DNA from: Papaver somniferum
Lineage: Eukaryota > Streptophyta > Magnoliopsida > Ranunculales > Papaveraceae
Direction of reading: 5' to 3'
Assembly (NCBI RefSeq): GCF_003573695.1
Contig: NC_039359.1
Coordinates: 138,967,939-139,031,938 of the forward strand
DNA: 64,000 bases
Part shown: positions 47,291-60,230 of the stretch, piece by piece
How positions within the stretch are numbered: position 1 is the stretch's first letter
Layout: each line of letters starts with the position of its first letter
Notes under the pieces: generated by a model
What the model was told of the DNA's origin: nothing
Seen by the model: only the letters and a program-made list of their open reading frames with translations
Databases searched by the model: none
Program-made: the position numbers and the translations under genes

Positions 47291-47944
47291 TTTTATTGCT
47301 TTGGAGATATGCAATATTAAGCGCATCTTTACTTAATTCGTTTTAGAACCCAATATTAGTCAACCTTTTTGCATACCAGTTGGTAACTGAATTTAATCCC
47401 GACATTTGTGTTCTTACGCATTTTTGGTTGCACTATATATGTGCCATTACGAGTCCACATCATACTATGATGGGTCACGAAAATGATTAAGTAATTTTGT
47501 TGGATATTTACTCTCAACAATTATCCGCATTTTAAAACTTTTGGCAGGAGATCTCTTACCGCTAGATTTGCGGGTTATCACTTTAATGAGACAGTGTTCC
47601 CGTCGTTAGGGGGAGATAAGAAAAAGTATTTTCTAAGGGAACGACAGGAATTGTCATGATGTGTTCCCACTATGTCTCATATTGATTCTTGTACTCCACA
47701 AATGTAAATGTGAAGTGATAAAGAATATTCGATTTTCAGAATGTACATTGATGTCGATAAAGTGACAATATCACACATACCAGCTGTAAATATTCCTGCA
47801 AGGTTAGAAATCCTCGGTATGGGGTACACCATAGACTAAGGTGGTGCAACTACACTTGGTGGAAGTGTAGTTGAGGCCGTGGCTCCATAAAGGAATATGG
47901 AGAGAACACTTGGTTCGATCAATCCGCACCTAGAGAGGAAGTAG

Positions 47945-48017
47945 TACTTTAGAAAACACTTATTTTATTGAGAGACATACCATTACTTCGCATTCTTTCA
48001 ATATTTTTCCCGTTGTC
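47945..48017 (-). repeat. Inverted internal fragment at the end of copia element 2
   Basis: The stretch AGTACTTTAGAAAACACTTA...TTTCCCGTTGTCT matches element 1 at 15828-15895 on the plus strand. It is therefore inverted relative to copia element 2, which already carries its own sense copy near 46780-46850. It directly abuts the Gypsy LTR. Confidence 0.7.
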
Positions 48018-51000
48018 TGATTGCTGTCGTATGCGTCAAAAATGATTTCACTTTCTCATTCAACTAAAATAAATGAACTATGTGGTAAGAAAGAGTTCGT
48101 TTCCACAGAGATGCAATTGTTGTTATGCAATTTTCAGATTCTTAAGTAACCAAGGGGGCATTTTGTTTATCAAAGCAATAAAAATAAATGAAAGCAAAGT
48201 AAATAATTGAAATAATCAATAGAAGAAGATATTGGTCACGGGATAGTATCATCCACAAACATGTATTTTCATCAATGACTAGAATTGATATTTTAATCTC
48301 TCATTTATTAGAAGTCCTAGGATACCTTGATCGCAAGAATATCCCGCTAATTCCCTGATTTCATCACAACCACATTAAAAGATGCATATGTGAATTCAAC
48401 CTAGAAAGCAACCTAAAGTGTAAAAGAACAATTAAGTTTAACTCCCTAAGAGCAATAAGTTTTATGGAATAAGACTAATCAAAGCAACCGAACGTGTAAA
48501 AGCATTAATTCGATTTAACTAAGGCTGTGATTCATATGTGACTAGTAGGATATATCACTACAAGCACTATTCACATTTATGCTACTTGTAATCAGGAATT
48601 TATCACTTTTTCGTATAATAAAACTTAATCTAGCAATAGATATGAAGACTAATCTAATCGATTCTGGACTCAATCAAAATAGCACTCAAATCATGCAACA
48701 ATATTAATAATGAATCATAAACAATAAAGTTGACACAAAACTAATCGATTGATTTAAATATCATGCTTGAGAAATCAAGTTTTATCCCATAACCAATAAT
48801 TGTGTTTAGTTACTCATAGTAATGGAGTTCATCATAATCATTTTCATAAAATAAAGAAATGAAAAATATACGAAAGCAAACCCTAGTAGAATCGCCGCTC
48901 TCCTCTAAAACTCTCAGTAGAAAAATACGTGATCCAAAGTAGTAGAAAACTTTTCCTTTTGTAGCTTTTCTCCAACTTCTAAATTTAAGTACAATCTCCA
49001 AAGTCCAATAACAAGATATCCACCAAGCCCATATGTGAGGAGAAACCAAGTGAAAATATGTCCCAAAAGAGGTCGCCGGAAAACTGGTACAGGTGCCGGA
49101 AGTTGGACGGAAAAAGTATCTCAGGTGACCGGCAAAGACCACCCGGTCATCGGTCAATGAGTCATCTCGGTCAGGTCAACCGAGTTAAGATGAGTCAAAC
49201 ATACTGGTCAAGAGAGTCAGTTAGTTACCGAGTCAGAAGAATGAGTCTGAATCGGCTCAGCTGACTGGTCTGAGTTGACCAGGCCAATGCCATTGCACGG
49301 CCACTAACTCTGTTGCGCCATAGTGGTTCTTCATAGCTTCAGTATTACACCATTATAACGCAGTATCCTTCGCTGTAGCTTCTACCAGCTCACTACATCA
49401 TCCACTACCAAAATCCATTCATTCTCGGCATCACCAGAGCTGCACGTCTGAACCAGCACACTCTCAGCACCTGCAATCCATTGTCTTCCCTGCAGCTACC
49501 AACTATTTCATTGTGTTGCCACAAAAACACTCAAATCACCAGCAACTGCATTATTCTTCATAAGTTGTTCATCCAATTTCATCTCCTGCAGTTATTCCTT
49601 GTAAGCCATATAAACCAACAAACCATTTCATTTCATGGAACCAACATAATTCAGGCCAACCAACACAACTTCCTTGCAATACTGAGTTCCAGTCACCAAC
49701 ATTTTCTCTCCCTGCAATCTTCTTGGCTTTGAGACACCAACAACAACACAATGTCTTTAACACTAAACACAACTCCTTTCTGTCACATTCTCATCCTGTT
49801 ACTCCCAAGTTTCAATCCGATACACTGCTTGAACTCAGCCATAGCTCCACCTGTAATAACCTACAACTCACTGCAACAGCTGCAAAGTACAACACCATCT
49901 CTCATTCTTGGCTCCATCACTGCATTGCTTCAGTTAAGATGCAACTGCACCCATTCCTTGTAACAACAACTAACATTTCACAGCGCCAGAACTAACAACA
50001 CTTCTATGTACAGCTTCACAGCAACCACTAGGTTCAGCCCTGTATCATCATGCCTGCACAACCAATTTCTACAGCTTCAATCATCTGTTCATAAGCCACA
50101 GTTTCATTACCATTCTCCATAGTCACCTGCAACAGCTTCAAGCTCATGTAGCTTCACAAATAACACCAACCACTGACCATTCTTCTTGCTTATCTCAATC
50201 ACTGCAACCTCAAGAATCCTGTTGAGCTTCAAGCCCATAAGCGACTGGCAAGAACACCATCTTCTCCCTGTCTGTCATAAACTCAAAACTAACAGAACCC
50301 CATTCACCATGTTCTTCTCAGTACTTCAACCTCCATCTTCATAATACCATGACTTGACTGAATCATCTCTGCTGCATCTCAACCTCCACTGTCCGAACAT
50401 ACATCTAAGCTCACCACCAACTCCATGCTCTTAACTGCACCATAGATTCACTGACTTCTATAGACTTGTAATCTCCATGACATCATTAGCTTCATTCGGC
50501 AGCAACAGTAACAACTCATCACCATTTCAGTTCTTCATGGTTTGTCTTAAAAATGCATCACTACAGATTTACAACCACCAACACCAGTTCAACATTAGTT
50601 CAGTTTCAACTCTGATTCCACCATCGTATCTCATCACCAGCAGCTCCAATCCACCAAACCCTAACATCCTTCTCAACTTCAATTAACAGAAAAAAAACAC
50701 CATATTCATTCTAACTTCCAGAGATTCTCAACACCATCTTCTCATATTCTTCTTAGTCATTCTTCATGAACAACACCAGCAACTCATCTCTCCGATCTGC
50801 TCAACCATCTTTCTCTGCATTAGACTGCAATTCGAGCTAAACCCATCTCTTAATTCGTACCCTAAATTCGAGCACCAGATCCCCTTTCTTGTTTGAAACC
50901 CATCTCTCCAATGTGTTGTTCTTGGTTCTAGGGCAACAGATTCCTAATCCAAACAAAACCCTTATCTGTAAATCCAAAGCACCATCAGACCTTCAAGCTT

Positions 51001-51122
51001 CACCACCAACTGCAACAATTTGAATTCAAGATCCCATCTGAATCTTCTCGTTCTTCCCTGTAACTCTTACAGCAGCCGTCAAAGCTTCTTTTCTCTCTTC
51101 TCTGAATTTGAGAAAATGATTG

Positions 51123-51395
51123 TATGAAGGCATGTAACTGAGACCGATATGGAATGGTGCAGAAACTGAGACCGATATGAAATGGTGCAGAAACTGAGAC
51201 TGATATGGAAGAATCCATAAACAAGACCCATTGGGTCGGTGGCTATTCTTGAGACCCGTAGAGTAGGTCTCAAGACAGTCTTAGAAACGTATTAGGAAAA
51301 GTATTGATTCTTTCTTGAGTCCCAAGTATTGGTCTTGTATAAATAGTTAATTTATTAATGAGAAATATGAACCGAAATATTGAGTAATTCTTAAC
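51123..51395 (+). repeat. 5' LTR of copia element 3
   Basis: 273 bp. It contains three tandem units of about 28 bp (GATATGGAATGGTGCAGAAA...), where the 3' LTR has two. A TATA-like TATAAATAG lies near 51338. Confidence 0.93.
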
Positions 51396-51461
51396 ATGGC
51401 ATCAAGAGCCAGTTACGATACCTAAACCCTAAAAAAAAACGAAACTGTTCAAACCCTAAAG

Positions 51462-53834
51462 ATGGTTGAAGAAGTAGAACCATCAAAAGGAAAGATGATT
51501 GAATATGATACGCAGAAGAAGAACCCATTATATCATCTGGGATCTAGTGATGGACCGGGAATAATCATCACACCGATTATTCTAAAAGGAACTAACTATG
51601 ATGAATGGGCTAGATCCATGAGAAGGTCATTGATAGCCAAAAGAAAATTCGATTTTGTTGATGGAACAATCAAACAACCTGTAGAACCAGATCAGCTGGA
51701 CGAATGGATTGCAGTTCACTCAATGTTAGTTTCATGGATCAGTAATACGTTGGAATCTTCAGTTAGATCAAATCTTGGAGACTATGATGATGCAAGTCTG
51801 TTGTGGACACACTTGAAGAAAATATTCTGTGTTGTGAGTGGAACCAGAATACGTCAGCTAAAGGCATCCTTGAGTGATTGCAAACAAAAGAAAACGGAGG
51901 GAGTTGCTGTATATTATGGAAGATTGAACAAAATATGGGATGAGATGGTGACTTATATGAAGATACCTTAGTGCAAGTGTGGACTGTGCACGTGTAATAT
52001 TGCGACTCAGGTAAGTGTGTTAAGAGAAGAAGATTTCTTGCATTACTTTCTTATTGGCCTGGATTCTGTCTACAGTTCATTGCGTGAACAACTGCTATCT
52101 AGGGATCCACTGCCATCAATAGATGTTGCATACCAAGCGATTGTCAACTCAGAACGTCTGAGAATCGGAGATGGAGGTATTACTTCAGACGTACAAGAGA
52201 ATGTCGTGGCTTTCAAGGTGCAAGCTGATCAACATCTTCTCAACACCTATGATCCAACCAAATACTGCAAACATTGCAGCAGACAAGGACACTCTGAGGA
52301 TGGCTGTTTTAAAATAATTGGATACCCTGAATGGTGGGGAGACATACCAAAGAATGGAAGAGGAGGTATAACTGGAGGAAGAGGACGTGGACGTAGTGGT
52401 GCTGGGAATGCAAACGGAAGAGGTGACAGAGGACAAGGTGGTAACACCGTTCATGCACATAACTTGCATATATCAGCTGCAAGTCAAACAAGTGGTGCGT
52501 CAACATCTGATGGATCAGGATTGGTAAGAGTTACGGCTGCACAGGTTCAGCAGGTGATGGAGTATTTAAACTCACGAAAGACCAGTTCTCATCTACAAGG
52601 TAAAAAGAAAGAAACTTCCTGGATTGTTGACACAGGAGCAACAAATAATGTCACGTGTGAACTTCTTGACATGGTTAACGTAAGAGATATTAAGGCATGT
52701 TCAGTTGGATTGCCTGATGGAAAATATGCGCACTCTGAGAAAATAGGATCTGTGATTCTTACTGGTGGAATGAGACTTGATAATGTTCTTTACGTACCTC
52801 AGATAACCTGTAACTTAATTTCAGTTACACAACTCATTGATGAGATGAGATGTATTATCCAATGTACTAACAGTTTATGTATTATACAGGACCGGTTGAC
52901 GAGGAGGATGATTGGAGTGGCTGAGAGACAAGGTGGACTATATATTTTCTGTGGTGTGCCTCAAGTGGAAGTTATGGCTGTAAGTGAAGATACATATGAG
53001 CTGTGGCATCGACGTATGGGACATCCTTCAGAGAAAGTATTACAAAAGTTACAAGGAGTGAGTAGGTTAATAAAGAAGAATAATGATGCTTGTGATATTT
53101 TTCCACCAGCAAAGCATCGTAAAAGTAGTTTTTCTAGTAGTTTGAGTAAATCCAATTGTATTTTTGAGTTAGTTCATATTGATTTATGGGGTCCTTATAA
53201 GATACATTCAACAAGTGGAGCTCAATATTTTCTTACAATAGTAGATGATTTTTCAAGAGGTGTGTGGATTTATTTACTTCAATACAAAACTGAGGTTGAA
53301 TCAATATTTCGTGATTTTGTTGCTTTAGTAAAACGGCAGTTTAACAAAGAAGTCAAAATTGTTAGAAGTGATAATGGAACTGAATTTAATGCATTGCGTG
53401 GTTATTTTAATACTAATGGGATTGTCTTTGAGACTTCGTGTGTAGGTACTCCTCAACAGAATGGAAGAGTTGAAATAAAACACCAGCATATAATGAATGT
53501 GGCAAGGGCTTTGAGATTTCAAGCAAGTTTACCAATACGATTTTGGGGAGAATGTGCACTGACCGAGGCATACTTAATTAATCGTACACCTACACCTATT
53601 CTAAACAATAAAACTCCTTATGAAATTTTCTTTGGAAAGCAACCACCATATAATCAGTTGAAGGTGTTTGGATGCTTGTGTTATGTGCATGATCAAAGCA
53701 GTAAAGGAGATAAATTTGCGAGTAGAGGAAAGAGATGTGTATTTCTTGGCTATCCATTTGGTAAGAAGGCGTGGCAAGTTTACGATTTAGACACAAGACA
53801 ATTTCTGGTGTCGAGAGATGTGAAGTTTCATTAA
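51462..53834 (+). pseudogene. Copia element 3 gag-protease-integrase region
   Basis: Starts at ATG 51462 with a plant copia Gag (PIILKGTNYDEWARSM, FVDGTI). A TAG at 51969-51971 stops the frame, which resumes unchanged at 52017 for 605 codons. That stretch holds the zinc knuckle CKHCSRQGHSEDGC (about 52266), the protease site DTGA (52629-52640), the integrase pre-domain LWHRRMGHP, and the integrase core with DLWGPY, DNGTEF and the QNGRVE glutamate. One integrase zinc ligand appears lost (CDIFPPAKH where CDIC is usual). The frame ends at a TAA at 53832 caused by a one-base shift. Confidence 0.93.
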
Positions 53835-55873
53835 ATCAGTTTCCATATGAGCCGAACGTGAAACGTGGGTTGAATAAGGATGCTTCGAATTGCAGGAATC
53901 AGTCGAATTTTAGAGATTCCACTGAGACCGATACGTCTGGTGATTTGACTGAGACTGATCAATCCAGTCCTGCGGAAGTTACAGCGGAAGTATACAACGA
54001 TGATGAAGACAGCACAGTTGCAGAAGAAGGCGTGACTGTGGAAGTACACAACGACACGCATAAATAACCAGTGGAGGATGTTGTTGTTGAAGTGGATGCT
54101 GGTGCTCGCAATAATGTCACTGCTGAAGAAGAGATGGGTAAGGGCAAGCATCAGAAGATCCCTTCTAGTAGGCTCAAAGGATTTGTGACGCACACCATTC
54201 GAGAAAATAGTCCATCTCAGCTCGATTCCACACAATCATCATCCTCAGGTACACCTTATCCTTTGACATATTATGTTAGTTGTGATAGGTTTTCTGCAGT
54301 ACATAAAACGTATCTTGCAGCACTAACTGCAAAATATGAGCCTAAAAGTTTCATAGAAGCAATGAAGCATCCAGGATGGAGGAAAGCAATGGCGTAAGAA
54401 ATAAGAGCCTTGGAAGAACAAGGAACGTGGGATCTAACAGAATTACCACCCGGTAAGAAGACACTAGGAAGCAAATGGATATATACAAAGACGTATGATG
54501 AAAACGGGAAGTTGGTACGATTAAAAGCGAGACTAGTAATCTTTGGAAATCATCAAGTTGAAGGATTAGATTACAATGAGACGTTTTCACCAGTGGAAAA
54601 GATGACAATTGTTCGTATGTTTTTAGCTGTTGCAGCGGCTAAGGAGTGGGAAGTGCATCAGATGGATGTACATAATGCATTTCTTCATGGAGATCTGGAA
54701 GAGGAAGTGTATATGAAGATACCGCCAGGATTTGCCAAGGGTAGTCCTAATATGGTATGCAGGATGAAGAAATCATTGTATGGACTAAAACAAGCTCCAC
54801 GGTGTTGGTTTGCAAAGTTGTCAACGGCTATGAAGAATTATGGATTTCGTCAACCATACTCAGACTTTTCTCTTTTTACTATGATCAAGGGAAATATGCA
54901 ACTTAATGTGCTGGTGTATGTTGATGATTTGATTATTGCAGGTAATGATCTAGTTGCCCTTACAAAATTTAAGTCATACTTGGGTCAATGTTTTAAGATG
55001 AAAGATTTGGGAAAATTAAAATACTTCCTAGGATTGGAAGTGGCTCGTAGTAAAAAGGGTTTCTACATATGCCAGAGAAAATATGTGTTGGATATTATCA
55101 TGGAAACAGGTTTATTAGGTGCAAAACCTGCAGAATTTCCAATGGAGACAAATCATCATCTTGCTTTGGAAAAAGGTGATTTGCTCAAAGATGTGGAGAA
55201 ATATAGAAGACTGGTTGGACGTCTAATTTATTTGTCAGTCACACAACCAGATCTTTCTTACTCAGTGCATACTTTGTCCAAGTTTATGCAACAACCTAGA
55301 CTGGAGCATTGGGAAGCATCAATTCGTGTGGTTAGATATTTGAAGAAGAATCCTGGACAAGGAATTCTGTTGCGCTCTGATAGTAATCTTAACTTGAAGG
55401 TTGGTGTGATTCAGATTGGGCAAGTTTTCCTTTAACGAGGCGTTCACTAAAAGGATGGTTTGTATTTCTTGGAGATTCGCCAGTGTCATGAAAGACTAAG
55501 AAACAACATACTGTGTCTCGTAGCTCAGCTGAAGCAGAATATCGTTCAATGGCGGCAACTACATGTGAGTTAAAGTGGTTAAAACAGTTACTTCGAGATT
55601 TAGGAGTTCATCATACACAGGGAATGAGTCTTCTTTGTGATAGCCCAATCAGCATTATATATTGCTAAGAATCCAGTTTTTGATGAACGTACCAAGCATA
55701 TAGAGGTAGACTGTCATCTGATCAGGGATGCAATAATACAGAGAATTATATCGCCATCTTACACTCCTACCACAGTACAGTTGGCGGATATTTTCACAAA
55801 ATCATTAGGGAAAGCTCAGTTTCAAGGTCTTCTATCCAAGATGGGCATTTGTGACCTGCATGCTCCTTCTTGA
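53771..55873 (+). pseudogene. Copia element 3 RT and RNase H region
   Basis: Continuation of pol in the next frame. TAA codons at 54065 and 54395 interrupt it. From 54410 a 341-codon run carries RT motifs SKWIYTKTYDENG, QMDVHNAFLHGDL, SLYGLKQAPRCW and YVDD (54917-54928). A shift near 55415 precedes the RNase H part (SSAEAEYRSM about 55524; [12 protein letters not shown] about 55697; [10 protein letters not shown] about 55782), and the Trp codon in the SWKTKKQ motif is TGA. The last frame stops at 55871. Confidence 0.93.
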
Positions 55874-55880
55874 GGGAGGG

Positions 55881-56125
55881 TATTAAGACATGTAACTGAG
55901 AACGATATGGAATGGTGCAGAAACTGAGACCGATATGGAAGAATCCATAAACAAGACCCATTGGGTCGGTGTCTATTCTTGAGACCCGTATAGTAGGTCT
56001 GAAGACAATCTTAGAAACGTATTAGGAAAGGTATTGATTCTTTCTTGAGTCCCAAGTATTGGTCTTGTATAAATAGTTAATTTATTAATGAGAAAGGTGA
56101 ACCGAAATATTGAGTAATTCTTAAC
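55881..56125 (+). repeat. 3' LTR of copia element 3
   Basis: 245 bp, preceded by GAGGGAGGG (55872-55880). Apart from one missing 28-bp unit and a handful of substitutions it matches the 5' LTR. Confidence 0.95.
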
Positions 56126-56454
56126 AGATTGAGAAAATTCTTGAGAACCCTGGAATCTGGGGCTAGGTAGGAACCATAATTGATATAGGCACCCTACCAA
56201 TTGATACATGCCACCAGAATGTTAGTCACTTGAACAAAACTCGTCTTGGCATGGCTTGACTCCCATATCACTCGCCTGTAAATCGAGCTTTTGCTCTTTC
56301 CGCTCCAAATGAATGATTTCTCCTTCTTTTGCACCGAATAACTCCAATGCACCTAATAAACTCAAAAGCAAGCATAAGAGATGCAATTCACAAGGATATA
56401 GCAAAGAAAGCACAAATACTATATATAAAATTAGGTGTTTTACAACAAAAATCA

Positions 56455-56469
56455 AATTCCCCCACACTT
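56455..56469 (-). other. Polypurine tract of element B
   Basis: Minus strand AAGTGTGGGGGAATT, immediately before the LTR start TGATTTTTGTTG. The neighbouring sequence is parallel to that of element A at 35522-35560 (…CTAGTCCTC on the plus strand in both). Confidence 0.75.
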
Positions 56470-57900
56470 AGACTTTACTAGTCCTCAAGAAAATCAAACA
56501 AAACTTATTCTAAAGGATACATACAACTCTCGTGAGGGTTTACTAGAGATATACCCAAAAAGCCTACATTTCCAACTTACTAGTTCTTTGTAATGATAGC
56601 ATCTAACGCGCTAAGAATACATAGAGAATCTGCACACTAGTCATAAGAAGTTAGACACATATATGAACACAATCTCATCCTTAAAAGTTGAGAAAAAGAA
56701 ATAACCATCCCTTATCGAAATAAATTCGGGTTCGGAGTGATCGAAAGTCTCGACCCTGCCTCACAAGAAACGGTTTTATGAAGTTTCTCTCAATAATAAA
56801 TAGCTTTTTATGGGTAACACATGTGTCCAGGTAGGAATGAAGAGAGAATCCCGCGACACGTTGAATGGTAGGAAGGTAAAAACCCTCCGAATCGTTTTGA
56901 AAACCCACATCTTATATTCATTTTGGAAACCCTTTTTTCTGACGATCTCTAAGAAAGGAAATCAACCACTTAACGAAGGTGGGAATATGCTTACTTACCT
57001 CATTATCCGTTCGGCGTGCAGTTAGCACCACTCTCACAGCATCCATAGAAACGTCTTCGGTCTTCAATCATTGTCTTCATCTTCGTATTCGGTCTTCAAC
57101 TAGTGATGATAAAATCTTGAACTTCGTAGAATCTTGACAATGTGATTTTTTCCTCTAATTTCTTGTTGCTTGAAACTTCATTATGGATATTTTGTTTCAT
57201 TGGCTTTATTGAATGAATACAAAACCAAAAACGAACTAAACAAACCAAAATATGATGCAATGAATATTTGTTTTTTCTCCTTTTTTAACATGAAAGATAA
57301 ATAAAGTAAATATAAAATGAAAACAAACAAGATATTAAAACTAATGATGAACCTAACAAAAATTTTCTCTAGTTTTTTTTTTTTTATTCTTTGATGAAGA
57401 CAAGAGAAAATAAAATACAAATAAGATAAAATAAAAATACAAGTACTAAAGGCCATGGTGTAAGTACTTAACCGCTTGATTCTTCACAACTTGTGTGTCT
57501 CGATATCATAAACTTCTTGAACTCTCATCTTGCTAATCTTCGCTCTTTTACATAGGTCTTCAACTTGTAAAAATTCTGCTCCTTGTCTTGTTGCTTTACT
57601 TGAATATGAAATCTGCTCATTCTTGTACCATTGCTTGTAAACCTTGAACGTCTTTAACTTTCCTTCGAATTTGTGATACTCCTCTTGTTGATGATGATGG
57701 TGTTTCTATGGACCTGTTGGTGTAGAGAGATATAAAGTGGATGGTGCTAACTGCGAACAAGATTACAAGTGGTATGTAAGTTAGCAATTCGATGTCACTG
57801 TTGATGGTGGATTTTCATTTAAGGATAAAATTGTAAAAGCCAAAATTATGCGCTGACATCCTTTAAAGGATAAAGCCATTAATGAGTGATGAATACTTTT
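56470..57900 (-). other. Non-coding trailer of element B
   Basis: Located between the missing pol region and the 3' LTR. It parallels element A at 36000-36540: both read CGGTCTTCAACT.(G/A)TGATGATAAA, then a CTTGACAAT block, then a homopolymer-rich stretch and a CTTTAACTT/TCAACTTTT segment. No protein is encoded. Confidence 0.55.
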
Positions 57901-60230
57901 TCACTTTACTAATTCACCTATAATGGAGCATGTAGCAACAAATCCCATATACCCTATGATTTATAGCATTATCAATTAATGCATGACCAGCCTTGTATTT
58001 CCTGTGTTGTTCCCGCAGAACTCTCATTATTAGTGCGACATGACGACTGAGTGTTACTCTCAGCAGAGTAACACGAATCCCCAAGTATTGATAGTGAGGC
58101 ATGCACGAAATACACGTACAACCTACATATCTCGGTGTGTTATACTAACCCGATTGAGCATATTTGAATCTGAACTGTCCATATCAGTCTCAGAAACAAT
58201 CATGACCACGCAAGTTGACCGCACGATTTGACCAGCCTAGACGATCCTCAGCAGGAGCAGGCTACTACATTAATGACCACCAGCGGGTCCACTTATGCCC
58301 TGGTCGGTCGAATACCTACTATGCCTCCCAAACTACCACCGAACACCAGCCTGAAGTTGGATATCCAGACTGGTATGCAGCAACTTGGAGGAATCGTAAA
58401 ACAAAGGCCTCATATGGAAGTCTCAAGTTCATCATGTCCGTCCAACTTCACCGGCGTGGATCAGCCCAAAGCCGGTCGAACAAGCGCTGTGGTGTACACC
58501 GGCGGACCTTCTTCCTACCTGCATGACCGACTCTTCCTTAACCTGACCAGATTGCAATATACGATTGTCCGAAGTTGTGTCAGCGTGAAGAATTGAGGGT
58601 CGCAAGAAATTCCACTAAAGGTCCCAAATTAATCACGACCATCCAATTTCACCGGCATGATTGGATGACTTATATCGGACCCATAACCACCAGGCAGGTA
58701 TTGGTGCGTCCACCACTGGCCCAACGTGGGCCCCACATAATTGGCCTCCCCAAAGGAGAAGCGTGGCTTGCCAATTCGTCCAGCCAAAGCAGCGTGGACG
58801 TGAAACCCTAATTAGGGTTTGCAGCACATCACATGTGTCGTAAATCAGTCTCAACCATCCATCTTCGCAGGTATAGACGGAGGGTGTAGATGTAGATTCA
58901 AAGGGCCCAGAGCATGCCAACACAATCACCGTGGTCCCGTCTACATGTGTGACCAATCGGCCAAGGCCGACCATGACTAGGTGCCTCGATTCGTGCGCCC
59001 AAACGAAGCATGGTCGTGCGTTCCCAATCGCAAAACGATCTCGAACACTCAAGTTCGCCGGACAAATTGAGTAGCTTAGATCACATCTCCATGGGACAGT
59101 GAGGTACGGACACGAACGCTGGCAAGCCGTCTACACGCATGCCCGATCGGTTTTTCTAAAAGCCTCTCCCATGCTTGGATTCGACCAAGCTGAAAAGGGG
59201 TACTTGCGCACCTCCTAAACCTTAATCTGACGGTCGCCGATGTGGGTCGCAAGTCATCTCGTCCGTCCAACTTTGCCAGATTGGACGTACAACCTAAGAC
59301 AAGAGTTAGGCGACCAGTCTGGCATCACCACGATCAATGTGCACCACTCTTCCACACAGAGTGATCGGCCAAGTCAGGGCTTACATGTACAGCCTCCAAA
59401 CGATCACTCGAAGATGGATGGACGTGATGCTATTTTAAGACTCTTAATTCGTGACTTACTCGGTTAAGCCTCAAAACAGCGACGCTTCATACATGTTGAA
59501 TATATTCGATGCATTACATGCATATAATACACACGACATTTCATAAATATCGACTTCCTAAATAACTTAGTTATTTAATATAGCATCACATGCTACTTTC
59601 TGTGGGTCCCACGATCCACACATTCGAGACATCAAATATGTCACAAAATGGGGTATTGGTCTGGCGTTTTACAGCGTGCAGCGCACAACGCGTCATCACA
59701 AGAACGTGTCAGGAAGACATGGACGGTTAGTGATGATGGGAGAAGTGGGCAAGACTGATCGTGTGACACTAACACACGCGACTCCACTGATCCATCACCC
59801 CAATTCCTCCACTTCCCACGAGAGACGTGGGTAAGGCTCAATGACTTGTATAAATAGGTTCTCCTCCCTATTTCCAAGACAACATAAACCAAGTATTAAT
59901 ACAATCGTATCCAAACACCAGAACTGATAGCTTATATTCTGCAAGCCAGTTCAGCTTTCTGATACAAGTCATACACAACCAACACCTTCACAATCTCAAC
60001 ACCTTCTTCGCTTCCCTCCCTAAGATCAACCCCATCTCCTTCACTTTGTGACCGAAGCAAGTATGGAACGGTCATTTCTTGGTTTAGGCCAGAATTGTAC
60101 AGATTGATTTCTCGAATCACAAGCACTCCCGTGTAGTGCATTTCTTTAGGGTTTAGATTCATTTCTCATTCACACACCCAAATTACCAAAACCGGCAGAA
60201 ATAGTTTTCACCCATAAACAGTCACCATCA
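57901..60230. other. GC-richer insert of unknown origin in element B
   Basis: Sharply different composition from its surroundings, with many GACCGG/CCGGTC and GGTCG words and open frames on both strands at once, none recognisable. TATAAATAG at 59849-59857 is followed by a leader-like sequence ending near TTCACCCATAAACA, which looks like the U3-R-U5 layout of an LTR on the plus strand. I could not find a matching target duplication, so a solo LTR is only a guess. Confidence 0.4.

Larger units (their letters stand above)
44572..48017 (+). mobile_element. Partial Ty1/copia element 2 (same family as 13095-17991)
   Basis: The 5' LTR is 44572-44731 (160 bp, TGTTACAGGGCC...CAATCA), followed by CGTTATCATGCACGAT, matching the leader of element 1. 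From 45470 to about 47945 the sequence parallels the reverse complement of 14720-17370, including an integrase remnant. The 3' part and 3' LTR are missing: at 47945 it switches to an inverted fragment of its own interior, and at 48018 the Gypsy element begins. All frames are decayed. Confidence 0.8.
51123..56125 (+). mobile_element. Complete but inactivated Ty1/copia element 3
   Basis: Exact target duplication GATTG at 51118-51122 and 56126-56130. The LTRs are 51123-51395 and 55881-56125. The primer site TGGCATCAAGAGCC (51396-51409), a variant of the initiator-Met complement, directly follows the 5' LTR. The polypurine tract GAGGGAGGG precedes the 3' LTR. Gag, protease, integrase, RT and RNase H occur in copia order on the plus strand. 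Several stops and at least two frameshifts prevent activity. Confidence 0.97.
48018..56454 (-). repeat. 3' LTR of element B, interrupted by copia element 3
   Basis: Plus-strand ends are TGATTGCTGTCG and ACAACAAAAATCA. Bases 48018-48850 align with 63168-64000 with scattered changes, including a duplicated TTTTAATCTCTCATTTATT only in the 5' copy and about 30 bases present only here. The section 49260-51110 is C/A-rich with many CAACAGCTTC-like repeats. Short open frames there are not genes. Confidence 0.88.

Noticed and set aside
49481..50686. His/Ser/Gln-rich open frames
   Set aside because: They arise from the C/A-rich part of the element B LTR.
58215..59470. Overlapping open frames on both strands suggesting a gene
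   Set aside because: Frames open simultaneously on both strands reflect higher GC. No start context, splice pattern or recognisable domain.
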